This document shows positions 54,921 through 64,000 of a DNA stretch of 64,000 bases, piece after piece; position 1 is the stretch's first letter, and each line of letters starts with the position of its first letter. The DNA lies in NCBI RefSeq assembly GCF_024385505.1, contig NZ_JANFLT010000007.1, positions 110,136 through 174,135 on the forward strand, in the 5' to 3' direction. Source of the stretch: Arthrobacter zhaoxinii (GTDB taxonomy: Bacteria; Actinomycetota; Actinomycetes; Actinomycetales; Micrococcaceae). A model generated the notes under the pieces. It was not told the origin of the DNA, did not search any database, and was given only the letters and a program-made list of their open reading frames with translations. Position numbers and translations under genes: made by a program.

Positions 54921-55766
54921 ATGTCTGCAAACACACACACTTCTGCGCCCTCCGCTCCGGCCGTCACGCTCACTATCGCCGGCTCGGAAGCCACCGGCGG
55001 GGCCGGTGCCCAGGCCGATCTGAAGACCTTCCAGGAACTGGGCGTCTACGGCATTACCGCACTGACGTGCATTGTGTCCTTCGACCCCAACGACTCCTGG
55101 AACCACCGCTTCGTGCCGGTCGATCCGCAGGTCATCACCGATCAGCTCGAAGCCATCACGACCGCCTATGACCTGGACACGGTCAAAATCGGCATGCTCG
55201 GCACCCCGGCGACCATCGACGTCGTCGCCAAGGCACTGCAGGCCCAGGATTGGAAGAACCTCGTGCTGGACCCGGTGCTTATCTGCAAGGGCCAGGAACC
55301 GGGCGCCGCGCTGGACACCGACAAGGCACTCAAGGCCCAGATCCTTCCGCTGGCCACCTTCGTCACTCCCAACCACTTCGAGTCCATGTCCCTGTCCGGC
55401 ATGGATTCCATTGAGACCGTGGAAGACCTGAAGGAAGCGGCCCGCCGCATCCATGACGCCAGCGGAGCCGTGGTCCTGGCCAAGGGCGGCGTCCGGCTGG
55501 AAGGCGACGACGCCGTCGACGTCTTTTACGACGGCAAGACCATGGAGGTGCTGCGGGCGCCCAAGGTGGGCGAGGTAGCCGTCAGCGGCGCCGGCTGCAC
55601 CCTGGCCGCGGCTATCACCGCCGAACTGGGCAAGGGCGCCACCCCGCTGGAAGCGGCCAAAACCGCCAAGGCGTTCGTCACCGAAGGAATCCGCAACCGC
55701 GTGTCCTCCAATGCTCCGTTCGACGCACTGTGGCAGGGCAACGCCGGGCAGGGTCCGGCCCTGTAA
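54921..55766 (+). CDS. pdxK: Pyridoxine/pyridoxal kinase of the ThiD-like (Bacillus PdxK) type
   Basis: 281 aa from ATG 54921. Ribokinase-fold: TIAGSEATGGAGAQADLKTF, the anion-hole GAGC motif (SGAGCTLAAAI near 237-247). The segments FDPNDSWNHRF and LVLDPVLICKGQE follow B. subtilis PdxK closely, so pyridoxine salvage is preferred over hydroxymethylpyrimidine kinase (ThiD), though databases often label it ThiD. Confidence 0.85.
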   Translation: MSANTHTSAPSAPAVTLTIAGSEATGGAGAQADLKTFQELGVYGITALTCIVSFDPNDSWNHRFVPVDPQVITDQLEAITTAYDLDTVKIGMLGTPATIDVVAKALQAQDWKNLVLDPVLICKGQEPGAALDTDKALKAQILPLATFVTPNHFESMSLSGMDSIETVEDLKEAARRIHDASGAVVLAKGGVRLEGDDAVDVFYDGKTMEVLRAPKVGEVAVSGAGCTLAAAITAELGKGATPLEAAKTAKAFVTEGIRNRVSSNAPFDALWQGNAGQGPAL

Positions 55767-55797
55767 CTACCGCCCTCCGCGGAAAAGAAGAACGGAA

Positions 55798-55830
55798 AGA
55801 GCCTTCCCGGCAAACGGGAGGGCTCTTTTT
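55798..55830 (+). terminator. Terminator of pdxK
   Basis: 12-bp stem AGAGCCTTCCCG / CGGGAGGGCTCT (one G-T pair), short loop GCAAA-like, followed by TTTTT. Confidence 0.9.
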
Positions 55831-56163
55831 GTCATGGGGGGGGAATACATCCGAACGTCAAAGCGCGGTAATCGCCAACCGGAACGAAATTCTGAGTTAC
55901 AGGTGCGGAAAAATACATCCTGAGTCGGCAAATAACAAGGGTCGAACAAGTAATTCGACAATGTGAACACCAACCTTTGCACCGCACGATTGGTCCTCTA
56001 TGGTGACCCTACGGCTGCATGGATTTGGGGGCCGTTACGTGCACGCTGACACTCCTTACGGGGGTTGGAGGCACAACGGAAAACCTGCCGCAGTGTGTCA
56101 GCAGCCGTGCAATTGTCTCCTGGACATGCCCGGTAGCGCTCGGTGGACTGTTCAAGGAGCGCA
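55831..56163. other. Upstream region of the secreted subtilase
   Basis: About 330 bp with no supported gene; the several open frames have no ribosome-binding sites. The first part is AT-richer (AATTCTGAGTTACAGG, AATTCGACAATGTGAAC) and probably contains the promoter. CAAGGAGCGCA just before 56164 is the ribosome-binding site. Confidence 0.5.
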
Positions 56164-59100
56164 ATGAGATTGTCCATCCATCACAAACCCGGCGCGGTTG
56201 TCACTGCCGCATTCGCCGGGATCGCACTCACAGCAGGCTTGGGAGTGGGCCTTCCAGCCCAGGCCACCGAGGCACCCGTTAACGGCGCGTCCGAACTGGC
56301 CGAGGGTATCCCGGTCCAGCGGTTCGCTGAGCAGAAGGTATCCCCCAGCCTGCGGGACGCATCCGGCAAGGTGTCGGTCTACGTGCAGTTCACCGGCGAA
56401 GGCGCCTTTGAACAGACACAGCCCGATGCAGTCAAGGAAGGCAAAGCGGAGCCGGTGGTGAACAAGCCGCTGGTCGAAGAGATCCGCAGCGACATCACCT
56501 CCCAGGCCGAATCCGTGGCGCAGGAAGCTGCCGCGAGCACTCTCTACACCACCACCAACACCCTCCCCGGCACCGCCATTGTGGGCGACGCAGAGGCCAT
56601 CCGCGATCTGGCAGGCCGTGCGGACGTTGCCCGCATCACCAAGATCGTGCCGAAGCACATAGACAACAAGGGTGCAGACATCGACACCCGTGCCCTGAAC
56701 ACCTGGGTGGAGCGTCAGCAGACCGGCGAGGGCATCACCATCGCTGTCCTGGATACCGGCATCGACTACACCCACAGTGACTTCGGCGGCCCCGGTACCC
56801 TCGAGGCCTACGCAGCAGCGCAGGCATCAGCCACCATTCCCACCGCTGAAAGCGGTCTTATTGATCCCGCTAAGTTCATCGGCGGCTACGACCTCGTGGG
56901 CGATGACTACGACGCCAATCCCACCTCCCCCACCTACCAGCCCGTTCCCCGGCCGGACCTCAATCCGCTCGACTGCGGCGGACACGGCAGCCATGTGGCC
57001 GGTACCGCAGCCGGGTACGGCACCAACAACGACGGCTCCGCTTTCCGCGGCGACTACTCCACCCTCACGGCGGAACAGGTCGATTCCATGCGGATCGGCC
57101 CCGGCTCAGCCCCGGATGCCCAGCTCGTGAGCATCCGTGTCTTCGGCTGTGCCGGCTCCTCCGAGGTGGTTGGCCAAGCGCTGGACTACGTGCTGGACCC
57201 CAACGGTGACGGCGACTTCTCGGACCGTGCCCAGGTAGTGAACATGTCCCTCGGCTCCGACTACAGCCCGGTGGACGATCCCGAGAATGACATCGTCAAC
57301 AAGCTCACCGAACAGGGCATCCTTTCCGTCGTCGCTTCAGGCAACGCCGGCGATGTCTATGACATCGGAGGTTCCCCCGGCAACGCAAAGTCGGCTCTGA
57401 CCGTCGCAAGCACCATCGGTACCCGGATCACTCTCGACCGCGCCGACGTCATCGCCCCGGCCGGATCGACCGAACCGGCCGCAGCCGTTGCCGGCCAGTA
57501 CTCCTCCAACTTCAACTACTCGGCAGTTACGGAAGCACAGCTCACCGGCGATGTAGTGATGGCTCCGGCAGACAACCGCTTTGGCTGCAACGCCTTCCCG
57601 GCCGGCTCCCTGACCGGGAAATGGGTCTGGATCCAGTGGGAAGAAGACGGTGCTTTCCCCTGCGGTTCGGGGGTCCGGTTCAACAATGCCCAGGCCGCCG
57701 GAGCCACCGGCGTGGTGCTCGATTCCCCGCGTTCGGTCTTTGAATCGGGTATCGGCGGAAACACCGCCATTCCCGGCATCCAGCTCAACGCCGAATCCTC
57801 GGACCGGCTGCGTCCGGCCGCCGAAGCAGGAGCACTGACCCTGCACCTGTCACCGGCCTACATGGCCACCACCAGCGCCCCGTCGGGTGTCGGTGACACT
57901 GTCAGCCCGTTCACCTCCCGCGGAGTGCACGGTTCCAACGGAATCGTGAAGCCCGACGTCGCGGCGCCAGGTTCGGCCATCGGATCAGCCGCCGTCGGCT
58001 CCGGCACCGGTGCAGCAGTCAGCAGCGGCACGTCCATGGCCACCCCGCATGTGGCCGGTATTGCGGCCCTGCTCTACGCGGCTACGGATTTGAACCCCTA
58101 CGAGATCAAGACCGCCATCATGAACACCGCAACGCATGACCTGCTCACGGCAAGCGGTGCCGTTCAGGGGCCCAACCGGGTCGGTGCCGGCCGGGTAGAT
58201 GCCCTTGATGCGCTGAATAACAAGGTCTTGGCGTACGCCACAGAGGATCCGGCTCTGACCAGCGTCAACTTCGGTGTGATGGAGCTGGGCAAGGAGGCCC
58301 TGGTGCTGACCCGCCAGGTCACGGTGGAGAACAAGTCCGACCGTCCTGTCTCCTACAACGTCAGCTACCTGCAGGCGTCCACCATGCCCGGCGTCGTCAT
58401 CAGTACCACTCCCTCGGTGAACGTGCCGGGCAACGGCAAGGCCACCGTGGACGTGACGTTGAGCATTTCCGATCCGGCTGCGCTGGCCAAGACCATTGAC
58501 CCCGCCGCTGACACCGAGCAGCTGGGTATTTCCCGGCAGTTCCTGGCTGATGTGTCCGGCCGGGTGCAGTTTGCCGGCAACGGCACGCCCACATTGCGGG
58601 TTCCCGTCTATTCGGCTCCAAAGCCGACGTCGGAGATGAGTGCGGGCAAGGAAATTGCCTTCGCTGACTCCGAGGCACTGAAAAGCACCGTGACACTGCA
58701 GGGCCGCGACCTCATCCAAGGTACGGGTGCCTCACGCTACCTGTCCCTGGTTTCGCCCCTGGTCCTCGGCGCGGAGAGTCCGCGGCTGGACTCCGTGAAG
58801 ATGGATTCCATGTACGCCATGGACGTACAAGCGGTGGGTGCATCTTCCACGATTCCGACGCTGAAGGCTGCCGGCGGCGATCTTCAGACGTCCGTCGTGA
58901 ACTTCGGTGTCAGCACCTGGGCCAACTGGCCCATGCTGGGCGGTGCGTTCGAGATTGACGTGGAGATCGACACCAATGGTGACTCGGTCCCGGACTTCGT
59001 CACCCTCACGTCCCGTGCGGCCGACGTGGACCTGGTCCTGGCTACGACTTACCGTTTGAACGCCGACGGGACCGCAGTAGCCGTGGACCAGACCGGTGCC

Positions 59101-59976
59101 AACGGTGTTCAGGGCGGCACTGATACCAACACGTTCGATACCAATGCGGTTACCCTGCCGGTTTCGGCAACGGCACTGGGCCTGGATGTCAACGCGGCCT
59201 CGGCACCGTTGCGGTACCGGGTCACCACCTGGAACCCGTACAGCGTGGATGAGCAGGGCGAGAGCGTTCCTGTCGACACCACCGAGTACGTCCCGTTCGA
59301 TGCCGCCAACCCGGCATTGACCTTCGCCGGCGCCACACCGGATAGCCTGTTCGCAGACGTCAACGGCGGCACAATCGATGTCACCCGCAGCGCCGGCACC
59401 ACCGACGCGAAGGCGTTGTTCCTGCACCTGCACAACGCCACCGGTGACCTGAGCGGCACCAACGGTGACGGCGGCAAGGCGGAAGTGGTCCCGGTCAAGG
59501 TACCGGCCAAGGTGGTTCCGGTCCCGACGCCGACTCCCACCTCTACGGCAACACCGAAACCGACGGCGACGCCGAAGCCGACTCCCACCAAGACGGCTAC
59601 GCCTAAGCCCACACCGACCAAGCCCAGCAAGCCGACCAAGCCCACGCCGGCCAACCCGGTCAGCGCGGTCAGCAAGTGCTCGGGTTCGGGTGCCGAGATT
59701 GCGGTCACGGTCAAGAACACCGGGACCAAGCAGGTCAATGCGACGGTGAAGTCCAGCTACGGCACCGCGACGGTGAACAAGCTGGATCCGGGCAAGAGCA
59801 AGTCGGTGGTCATCAAGACCCGCCAGTCCTCCATCAAGGCAGGCGACGTCACGGTCAACCTCACCTCCACCGGTAAGGGCAAGGTCGAAAAGGCCACCTA
59901 CAAGGACCGCTTTGAAGCCCAGAAGTGCAAGGGCGGCAACGGTCACGGCGGCGGCCACGGCGGTGGCCGCGGCTAG
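56164..59976 (+). CDS. Large secreted subtilisin-like serine protease (S8) with PA insert
   Basis: 1270 aa from ATG 56164. Signal peptide 1-35 (ending AQA), inhibitor I9-type propeptide about 60-165, then the S8 domain with Asp197 (AVLDTGIDYTH), His274 (GGHGSHVAGTAAG) and Ser624 (GTSMATPHVAGI). A protease-associated (PA) insert lies at about 440-570. Fn3/C5a-peptidase-like beta domains follow to about 1110, then a Thr/Pro/Lys repeat linker (TPKPTATPKPTPTK) and a C-terminal beta domain with one Cys pair (KCSGSG, AQKCKGG) ending in HGGGHGGGRG. Probably degrades extracellular protein; no sorting signal seen. Not a mycosin: far larger and no C-terminal transmembrane helix. Confidence 0.92.
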   Translation: MRLSIHHKPGAVVTAAFAGIALTAGLGVGLPAQATEAPVNGASELAEGIPVQRFAEQKVSPSLRDASGKVSVYVQFTGEGAFEQTQPDAVKEGKAEPVVNKPLVEEIRSDITSQAESVAQEAAASTLYTTTNTLPGTAIVGDAEAIRDLAGRADVARITKIVPKHIDNKGADIDTRALNTWVERQQTGEGITIAVLDTGIDYTHSDFGGPGTLEAYAAAQASATIPTAESGLIDPAKFIGGYDLVGDDYDANPTSPTYQPVPRPDLNPLDCGGHGSHVAGTAAGYGTNNDGSAFRGDYSTLTAEQVDSMRIGPGSAPDAQLVSIRVFGCAGSSEVVGQALDYVLDPNGDGDFSDRAQVVNMSLGSDYSPVDDPENDIVNKLTEQGILSVVASGNAGDVYDIGGSPGNAKSALTVASTIGTRITLDRADVIAPAGSTEPAAAVAGQYSSNFNYSAVTEAQLTGDVVMAPADNRFGCNAFPAGSLTGKWVWIQWEEDGAFPCGSGVRFNNAQAAGATGVVLDSPRSVFESGIGGNTAIPGIQLNAESSDRLRPAAEAGALTLHLSPAYMATTSAPSGVGDTVSPFTSRGVHGSNGIVKPDVAAPGSAIGSAAVGSGTGAAVSSGTSMATPHVAGIAALLYAATDLNPYEIKTAIMNTATHDLLTASGAVQGPNRVGAGRVDALDALNNKVLAYATEDPALTSVNFGVMELGKEALVLTRQVTVENKSDRPVSYNVSYLQASTMPGVVISTTPSVNVPGNGKATVDVTLSISDPAALAKTIDPAADTEQLGISRQFLADVSGRVQFAGNGTPTLRVPVYSAPKPTSEMSAGKEIAFADSEALKSTVTLQGRDLIQGTGASRYLSLVSPLVLGAESPRLDSVKMDSMYAMDVQAVGASSTIPTLKAAGGDLQTSVVNFGVSTWANWPMLGGAFEIDVEIDTNGDSVPDFVTLTSRAADVDLVLATTYRLNADGTAVAVDQTGANGVQGGTDTNTFDTNAVTLPVSATALGLDVNAASAPLRYRVTTWNPYSVDEQGESVPVDTTEYVPFDAANPALTFAGATPDSLFADVNGGTIDVTRSAGTTDAKALFLHLHNATGDLSGTNGDGGKAEVVPVKVPAKVVPVPTPTPTSTATPKPTATPKPTPTKTATPKPTPTKPSKPTKPTPANPVSAVSKCSGSGAEIAVTVKNTGTKQVNATVKSSYGTATVNKLDPGKSKSVVIKTRQSSIKAGDVTVNLTSTGKGKVEKATYKDRFEAQKCKGGNGHGGGHGGGRG

Positions 59977-59997
59977 GACATGACCTAGCAACCCAAT

Positions 59998-60038
59998 AGA
60001 GCAGCGGGCTCCGGTGGACATCCGGGGCCCGCTGCTCT
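59998..60038. terminator. Bidirectional terminator between subtilase and fpg/nei gene
   Basis: Long stem beginning AGAGCAGCGGGC and ending GCCCGCTGCTCT, with internal CCGG pairing, between convergent genes; followed by TAGTTTCG. Confidence 0.78.
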
Positions 60039-60060
60039 TAGTTTCGAAGTCCTCCCGCGC

Positions 60061-60948
60061 CTACTTCAGCAGCCGGGACATCCGCCGGTCCGCCAGCAGC
60101 TTGCCCCCGGTCTGGCAGGTGGGGCAGTACTGCAGCGAGGAATCGGCGAAGGCCACCTCGCGGACGGTGTCACCACACACCGGGCAGGGCTCGCCGGTCC
60201 GGGCATGCACCCGCATGGCCTGGCGCTTGGAGTCCTTCAGCTCCGCCGCAGGACGGCCGGCGGCATTCTCGATCGCGGAGTCCAGAACGGCGCCCATCGC
60301 TTCAAACAACCTCTGCACTTCGTCCGTCCCCAGCTTGGCGCCGATGGCAAACGGTGACAGGTGCGCTGCATGCAGGATCTCGTCGCTGTAGGCATTGCCG
60401 ATCCCCGCGATGACCGACTGGTCCCGCAGCAGTCCCTTGATCTGGCCGCGGTGCGAAGTCACCAGTTCCGTAAAGGCCGCCGCACGGACGTCGAGCGCTT
60501 CGGGACCCAGCCGGGCAATCCCCGGAACGTCCGCGAGGTCCCGAACAACGTAGACCGCCAACGACTTCCGAGTGCCGGCTTCGGTGAGGTCGAAGCCTGG
60601 CTCGGCCGCACCCTCACCGGAGGCAGCAAACCGGACCCGCAGGGCCATCGGCCCCCTGCCCGGGCGCAGATGTCCCGGCTTCAGGGCATCGGACCAGCGC
60701 AGCCAGCCGGCCTTGGCCAGATGCATCACCAAGTGCACGCCGCCGGCAGTGAGGATCAGGAACTTGCCCCGCCGTTCGACGTCGGACACCGGACCCGCGT
60801 ACAGCTCTTCCAACGGTACCGCCGCGGTCTTCAGCACCGGGAAGGACAGCACCTCGACGTCGGCAATCACCGCGGCCGGCGCGTTGGGCGGCAGCAGCTT
60901 GGACCTCAGGAAATCGGCCAGTCCCTGCACTTCGGGCATCTCGGGCAT
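60061..60948 (-). CDS. Fpg/Nei-family DNA glycosylase
   Basis: 295 aa. Starts MPEMPEVQG, leaving Pro2-Glu3 as the catalytic N-terminus. Central GLLRDQSVIAGIGNAYSDEIL is the helix-two-turn-helix, and the C-terminal zinc finger is PCPVCG...YCPTCQTGG. Removes oxidised purines or pyrimidines. Distinct from the Nei2 gene at 32190, so the window carries two family members. Confidence 0.93.
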   Translation of the reverse strand: MPEMPEVQGLADFLRSKLLPPNAPAAVIADVEVLSFPVLKTAAVPLEELYAGPVSDVERRGKFLILTAGGVHLVMHLAKAGWLRWSDALKPGHLRPGRGPMALRVRFAASGEGAAEPGFDLTEAGTRKSLAVYVVRDLADVPGIARLGPEALDVRAAAFTELVTSHRGQIKGLLRDQSVIAGIGNAYSDEILHAAHLSPFAIGAKLGTDEVQRLFEAMGAVLDSAIENAAGRPAAELKDSKRQAMRVHARTGEPCPVCGDTVREVAFADSSLQYCPTCQTGGKLLADRRMSRLLK

Positions 60949-60980
60949 GGCTACACCCTAGCCGCGGAACCGGCTTCGCG

Positions 60981-62480
60981 TCATTGCTCCGAATGCGCCT
61001 GCAGGAAGGAATACACCTCGGTCTCATCCACGCCGGGGAAGGCACCGGGCGGCAGGGCGGCGAGCAGGTGCGAATGCGCCCGGGCGCTGGGCCAGGCGAA
61101 CCCGGACCACTCCGAGGCCAGCTCCCCCGGCGGGGTACGGCAGCAGTCCGGATCAGGACAGCGGGACTTGGACCGCGCGGTGGTGTCCCGGCCGCGGAAC
61201 CACTTCACGTGCTGGTACGGGACCCCGATGCTGAGCGAGAACTTGCCGGCCGATCCCCGTTCAATCCGGGCGGTGCACCAGTAGGTGCCGGCCGGGGTGT
61301 CGGTGTACTGGTTGAACGCACTGAACTGGTCGGGCACCGAAAACACTTCCCGCGACGTCCAGTACCGGCAGATCGGCTGGCCCTCGATGGCACCGGTGTG
61401 GTCGGCGGGGAACGTCACGCCGTCGTTCTCATAGGCCTTGTAGACGATCCCGCTCTCGTGCACCTTCTGGAAGTGGGTGGGGATGCCGAGATGCTCCGTG
61501 GCGAGGTTGGTGAACCGGTGGGCGGCCGTTTCATAAGAGACCGCGAAGGCATCCCGGATGTCCTCCACGGCTATTTCCTTGGCGGCCTTGGCCCGCTGCA
61601 GGAATTCCACCGTGGCCTTCTCCGGCAGCAATAGGGCGGCGGCGAAGTAGTTCGTGGCCACCCGCTGGCCCAGGAACTCGCCGTAGCTGCTCGGCGTCTG
61701 GTGCTGAAGTACGTAATGGCCCAGGGCCTGCAGCAGCACCGACCGCGGATCGTGGTCCGAGCGCTGTGACTGCGTCAGGTAAATACGCCGGTTCTTCAGG
61801 TCGGTGACGGAGCGGGTGGAGTGCGGCAGGTCGTTCACGTGGTGGAGGCTGAACCCCAGGTGCGCGGCGATATCGGCGATCACGTGCTGCGACAGCGGGC
61901 CGGACGTGTGCCCCACCGAGTCCAGCACCTTCTGCGCCTCGGCCTCGTATTCCGGGAAGTAGTTGTTCCGCTCCCGCATCATGGCCCGCAGCTCTCCGTT
62001 GGCCCGGCGCGCCTCCTCGGGGGTGGCCATCTGGTCGTTGAGCCGCCGCTCGAGCTCGGCCTGCAGGCCCACCAGGGATTCCAGGACGTCGGTCGGCAGC
62101 CGTGACCCGATCCGCACCTTGGGCAGGCCGAGGGAGGCATACAGCGGTCCGCGCTGCGCCCGCTCGAGTTCGATTTCCAGGGCGGCACGCCGGCTCGGCG
62201 GCTCGGCTCCCAGCAGCGAGTCGATGCTGACGTCCAGGGCCGCCGCCAGTGCCTGCATCATGCCGAGCTTGGGTTCGCGCTTGCCGTTCTCAATCAGGGA
62301 CAGCTGGGACGCGACCGTTCCGACGGCGGCACCCAGGTCATCGAGCGTCATGCCCTTGGCCTTGCGCAGGTGCCGGATGCGGCGGCCGAGGCTGATGACA
62401 TCCAGCGTCCGCTCGGCGTCGGGCCCCAATCCGCCCTTCGGGGAGTCCGGAGCGGGTCGATTCCATGTAGTAGACGTCAC
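60981..62480 (-). CDS. ramB: RamB-like XRE regulator of acetate/glyoxylate metabolism
   Basis: 499 aa from a GTG at 62480 without clear ribosome-binding site (leaderless or a later start possible). N-terminal HTH at about 30-90 (LGRRIRHLRKAKGMTLDDLG, ASQLSLIENGKREPKLGMMQ). An IrrE/ImmA-like domain follows (LQALGHYVLQHQTPSSYGEF), then the fatty-acyl-type regulator C-terminus with a Cys cluster (RCPDPDCC). RamB in corynebacteria represses isocitrate lyase and malate synthase genes; here it is divergent from aceA. Confidence 0.9.
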   Translation of the reverse strand: MTSTTWNRPAPDSPKGGLGPDAERTLDVISLGRRIRHLRKAKGMTLDDLGAAVGTVASQLSLIENGKREPKLGMMQALAAALDVSIDSLLGAEPPSRRAALEIELERAQRGPLYASLGLPKVRIGSRLPTDVLESLVGLQAELERRLNDQMATPEEARRANGELRAMMRERNNYFPEYEAEAQKVLDSVGHTSGPLSQHVIADIAAHLGFSLHHVNDLPHSTRSVTDLKNRRIYLTQSQRSDHDPRSVLLQALGHYVLQHQTPSSYGEFLGQRVATNYFAAALLLPEKATVEFLQRAKAAKEIAVEDIRDAFAVSYETAAHRFTNLATEHLGIPTHFQKVHESGIVYKAYENDGVTFPADHTGAIEGQPICRYWTSREVFSVPDQFSAFNQYTDTPAGTYWCTARIERGSAGKFSLSIGVPYQHVKWFRGRDTTARSKSRCPDPDCCRTPPGELASEWSGFAWPSARAHSHLLAALPPGAFPGVDETEVYSFLQAHSEQ

Positions 62481-62626
62481 ATTTTCAGATTACGCGAAGA
62501 ACTGCGTTTCTTTCCAGAGATAAACCCTAGAAGAGGGGTTGTTGTTGGCACAGGCTTAGTTCACAGCACGAAATTCCGGTTGAAGCGGACCGGTTCGCAG
62601 GGATGAATTCCAAGGAGATACAAGCA
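62481..62626. promoter_or_regulatory. ramB-aceA intergenic control region
   Basis: 146 bp between divergent starts, AT-richer than its surroundings (ATTTTCAGATTACGCGAAGA, TTTCTTTCCAGAGATAAACC). It should hold both promoters and the RamB site. CGAAGAACTGCGTTTC is a partial resemblance to purine-rich RamB sites but not convincing. AAGGAG at 62611 is the aceA ribosome-binding site. Confidence 0.45.
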
Positions 62627-63940
62627 ATGAGCCAGGACCAGAACACCGCCCCCACCGCCGAACAGCTCACGTCCGACTGGGAAACCAATCCCCGCTGGGA
62701 CGGCATCGAGCGCGACTACACCGCCGACGACGTCGTGAAGCTGCGCGGCCGCGTCCAGGAGGAGCACACGCTGGCCCGCCGCGGATCCGAAAAGCTCTGG
62801 GACCAGCTCCGCAACGCCGGCGATGACGGCTACACCAATGCCCTGGGTGCCCTCACCGGCAACCAGGCCGTCCAGCAGGTCAAGGCCGGCCTGAAGGCCA
62901 TTTACCTCTCCGGCTGGCAGGTAGCCGCCGACGCGAACAACTCCGGCCACACCTACCCGGACCAGTCGCTCTACCCGGCCAACTCGGTTCCCACCGTGGT
63001 CCGCCGCATCAACAACGCCCTGCTGCGCGCAGACCAGATCGAATTCGCCGAAGGCATCTCCACCGTCGAGGATTATCTGGTGCCGATCGTGGCCGACGCT
63101 GAGGCCGGCTTCGGCGGCCCGCTGAACGCCTACGAACTCATGAAGGCCATGATCACCTCCGGCGCCTCCGGCGTGCACTGGGAAGACCAGCTCGCCTCGG
63201 AGAAGAAGTGCGGCCACCTCGGCGGCAAGGTCCTCATCCCCACCGGCCAGCACATCCGCACCCTGAACGCCGCCCGCCTCGCGGCCGACGTCGCCGGCAC
63301 CCCCACCGTGGTCATCGCCCGCACCGACGCCGAGGCTGCCACCCTGATCACGTCCGACGTCGACGAGCGGGACTCCGAATTCATCATCCGTGAAAACGGA
63401 GAGCCAGTTCGCACCGCCGAGGGCTTCTACAAGGTCCGCAACGGCATTGAGCCCTGCATCGCCCGGGCCAAGGCCTACGCGCCGTACTCGGACCTGATCT
63501 GGATGGAAACCGGCACCCCGGACCTGGAAATGGCCCGCAAGTTCGCCGAGTCCGTCCGCTCCGAATTCCCCGACCAGATGCTGGCCTACAACTGCTCGCC
63601 GTCCTTCAACTGGAAGAAGCATCTGGATGACGAGACCATCGCCAAGTTCCAGCGCGAACTCGGCGCCATGGGCTTCAAGTTCCAGTTCATCACCCTGGCC
63701 GGCTTCCACGCCCTGAACTACTCCATGTTCGACCTGGCCCACGGCTACGCCCGCTCCGGCATGAGCGCCTACGTGGAACTGCAGGAAAAGGAGTTCGGCT
63801 CCGAGTCCCGCGGCTACACCGCCACCAAGCACCAGCGCGAAGTCGGCACCGGCTACTTCGACGCCATCGCCACCGCGCTGAACCCCGAAGGCAGCACCCT
63901 GGCCCTGGCCGGTTCCACGGAGTCCAGCCAGTTCCACTAA
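62627..63940 (+). CDS. aceA: Isocitrate lyase
   Basis: 437 aa from ATG 62627. Catalytic Cys195 lies in the loop [10 protein letters not shown], as in E. coli Ace[29 protein letters not shown] and [20 protein letters not shown] complete the active site. Cleaves isocitrate to succinate and glyoxylate in the glyoxylate shunt for growth on acetate and fatty acids, linking to the acyl-CoA dehydrogenase/SDR pair. Divergent from the RamB-like regulator, the standard actinobacterial arrangement. Confidence 0.97.
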   Translation: MSQDQNTAPTAEQLTSDWETNPRWDGIERDYTADDVVKLRGRVQEEHTLARRGSEKLWDQLRNAGDDGYTNALGALTGNQAVQQVKAGLKAIYLSGWQVAADANNSGHTYPDQSLYPANSVPTVVRRINNALLRADQIEFAEGISTVEDYLVPIVADAEAGFGGPLNAYELMKAMITSGASGVHWEDQLASEKKCGHLGGKVLIPTGQHIRTLNAARLAADVAGTPTVVIARTDAEAATLITSDVDERDSEFIIRENGEPVRTAEGFYKVRNGIEPCIARAKAYAPYSDLIWMETGTPDLEMARKFAESVRSEFPDQMLAYNCSPSFNWKKHLDDETIAKFQRELGAMGFKFQFITLAGFHALNYSMFDLAHGYARSGMSAYVELQEKEFGSESRGYTATKHQREVGTGYFDAIATALNPEGSTLALAGSTESSQFH

Positions 63941-63966
63941 ACCGCTGTCCCACTTACCGCGGTTCC

Positions 63967-64000
63967 GCGGGGGCGCCGGCTGCAGCCGCAGCCGGCGCCC
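63967..64000 (+). terminator. Probable aceA terminator stem (cut by window end)
   Basis: GGGGGCGCCGGCTGC / GCAGCCGGCGCCC forms a strong stem about 27 bp after the aceA stop. The sequence ends before any T-run could be seen. Confidence 0.55.

Noticed and set aside
56164..59976. Subtilase considered as a type VII mycosin (MycP)
   Set aside because: It has a propeptide, PA insert, long C-terminal beta domains and no C-terminal transmembrane helix, and it lies 36 kb from the secretion ATPase.

Overview
The window is GC-rich chromosomal DNA from an actinobacterium, most likely an Arthrobacter-like member of the Micrococcaceae. This rests on the gene families and their neighbourhoods (lhr-nei2, RamB-type regulator beside aceA, ANTAR regulator, YcnI/DUF1775 protein, many GTG/TTG starts, a DtxR-type iron box) and is an inference. 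Most of it is ordinary: one-gene transcripts and short operons for nucleotide and tRNA metabolism, DNA repair, iron uptake, acyl-CoA oxidation and the glyoxylate shunt. No transposase, integrase, rRNA gene or CRISPR array was seen.

Region by region: 1-1480 holds the 5' end of upp, divergent tadA, a stress-type flavin-binding protein and tRNA-Ser(CGA). 1480-20560 is the accessory region. Its left arm reads leftward (WXG100 protein, 1844-aa RHS/YD-repeat protein, small membrane protein B', broken membrane gene A'). Its right arm reads rightward (966-aa coiled-coil lipoprotein-like protein, membrane-anchored periplasmic-binding-protein fold, 1446-aa EssC/YukBA-type FHA-FtsK ATPase, transmembrane Ser/Thr kinase). 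It closes with intact paralogues A and B. 20785-27210 holds a GAF-ANTAR regulator, Mn catalase, small proteins, a patatin, rlmH, and a YcnI/lipoprotein group. 27280-34300 holds lhr, nei2, a VOC protein, and the LysR/LysE exporter pair. 35405-39927 is a siderophore ABC operon behind an iron box. 40119-53148 is mixed metabolism, ending with tgt. 53244-56000 holds a queuosine-precursor transporter, a TetR regulator with a visible operator, and a pyridoxine kinase. 56164-64000 holds a large secreted subtilase, a second Fpg/Nei protein, a RamB-like regulator and aceA.

The most interesting signal is the 1.5-20.5 kb block. It looks like a minimal type VII-like secretion locus. An EssC-like ATPase with tandem FHA-type N-terminus is adjacent to a transmembrane kinase that carries two near-identical ATMVR threonine motifs, plausible phospho-docking sites for the FHA domain. 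One WXG100 protein and one RHS protein with an alpha-helical N-terminus are the likely substrates. None of the other usual secretion subunits is present; two unfamiliar extracytoplasmic proteins occupy their place. Two paralogous pairs of small membrane proteins (A and B) flank the locus in opposite order. B' lies directly downstream of the RHS gene, where immunity genes usually sit. A 65-bp repeat of the tRNA-Ser 3' end plus its terminator brackets the decayed A' copy.
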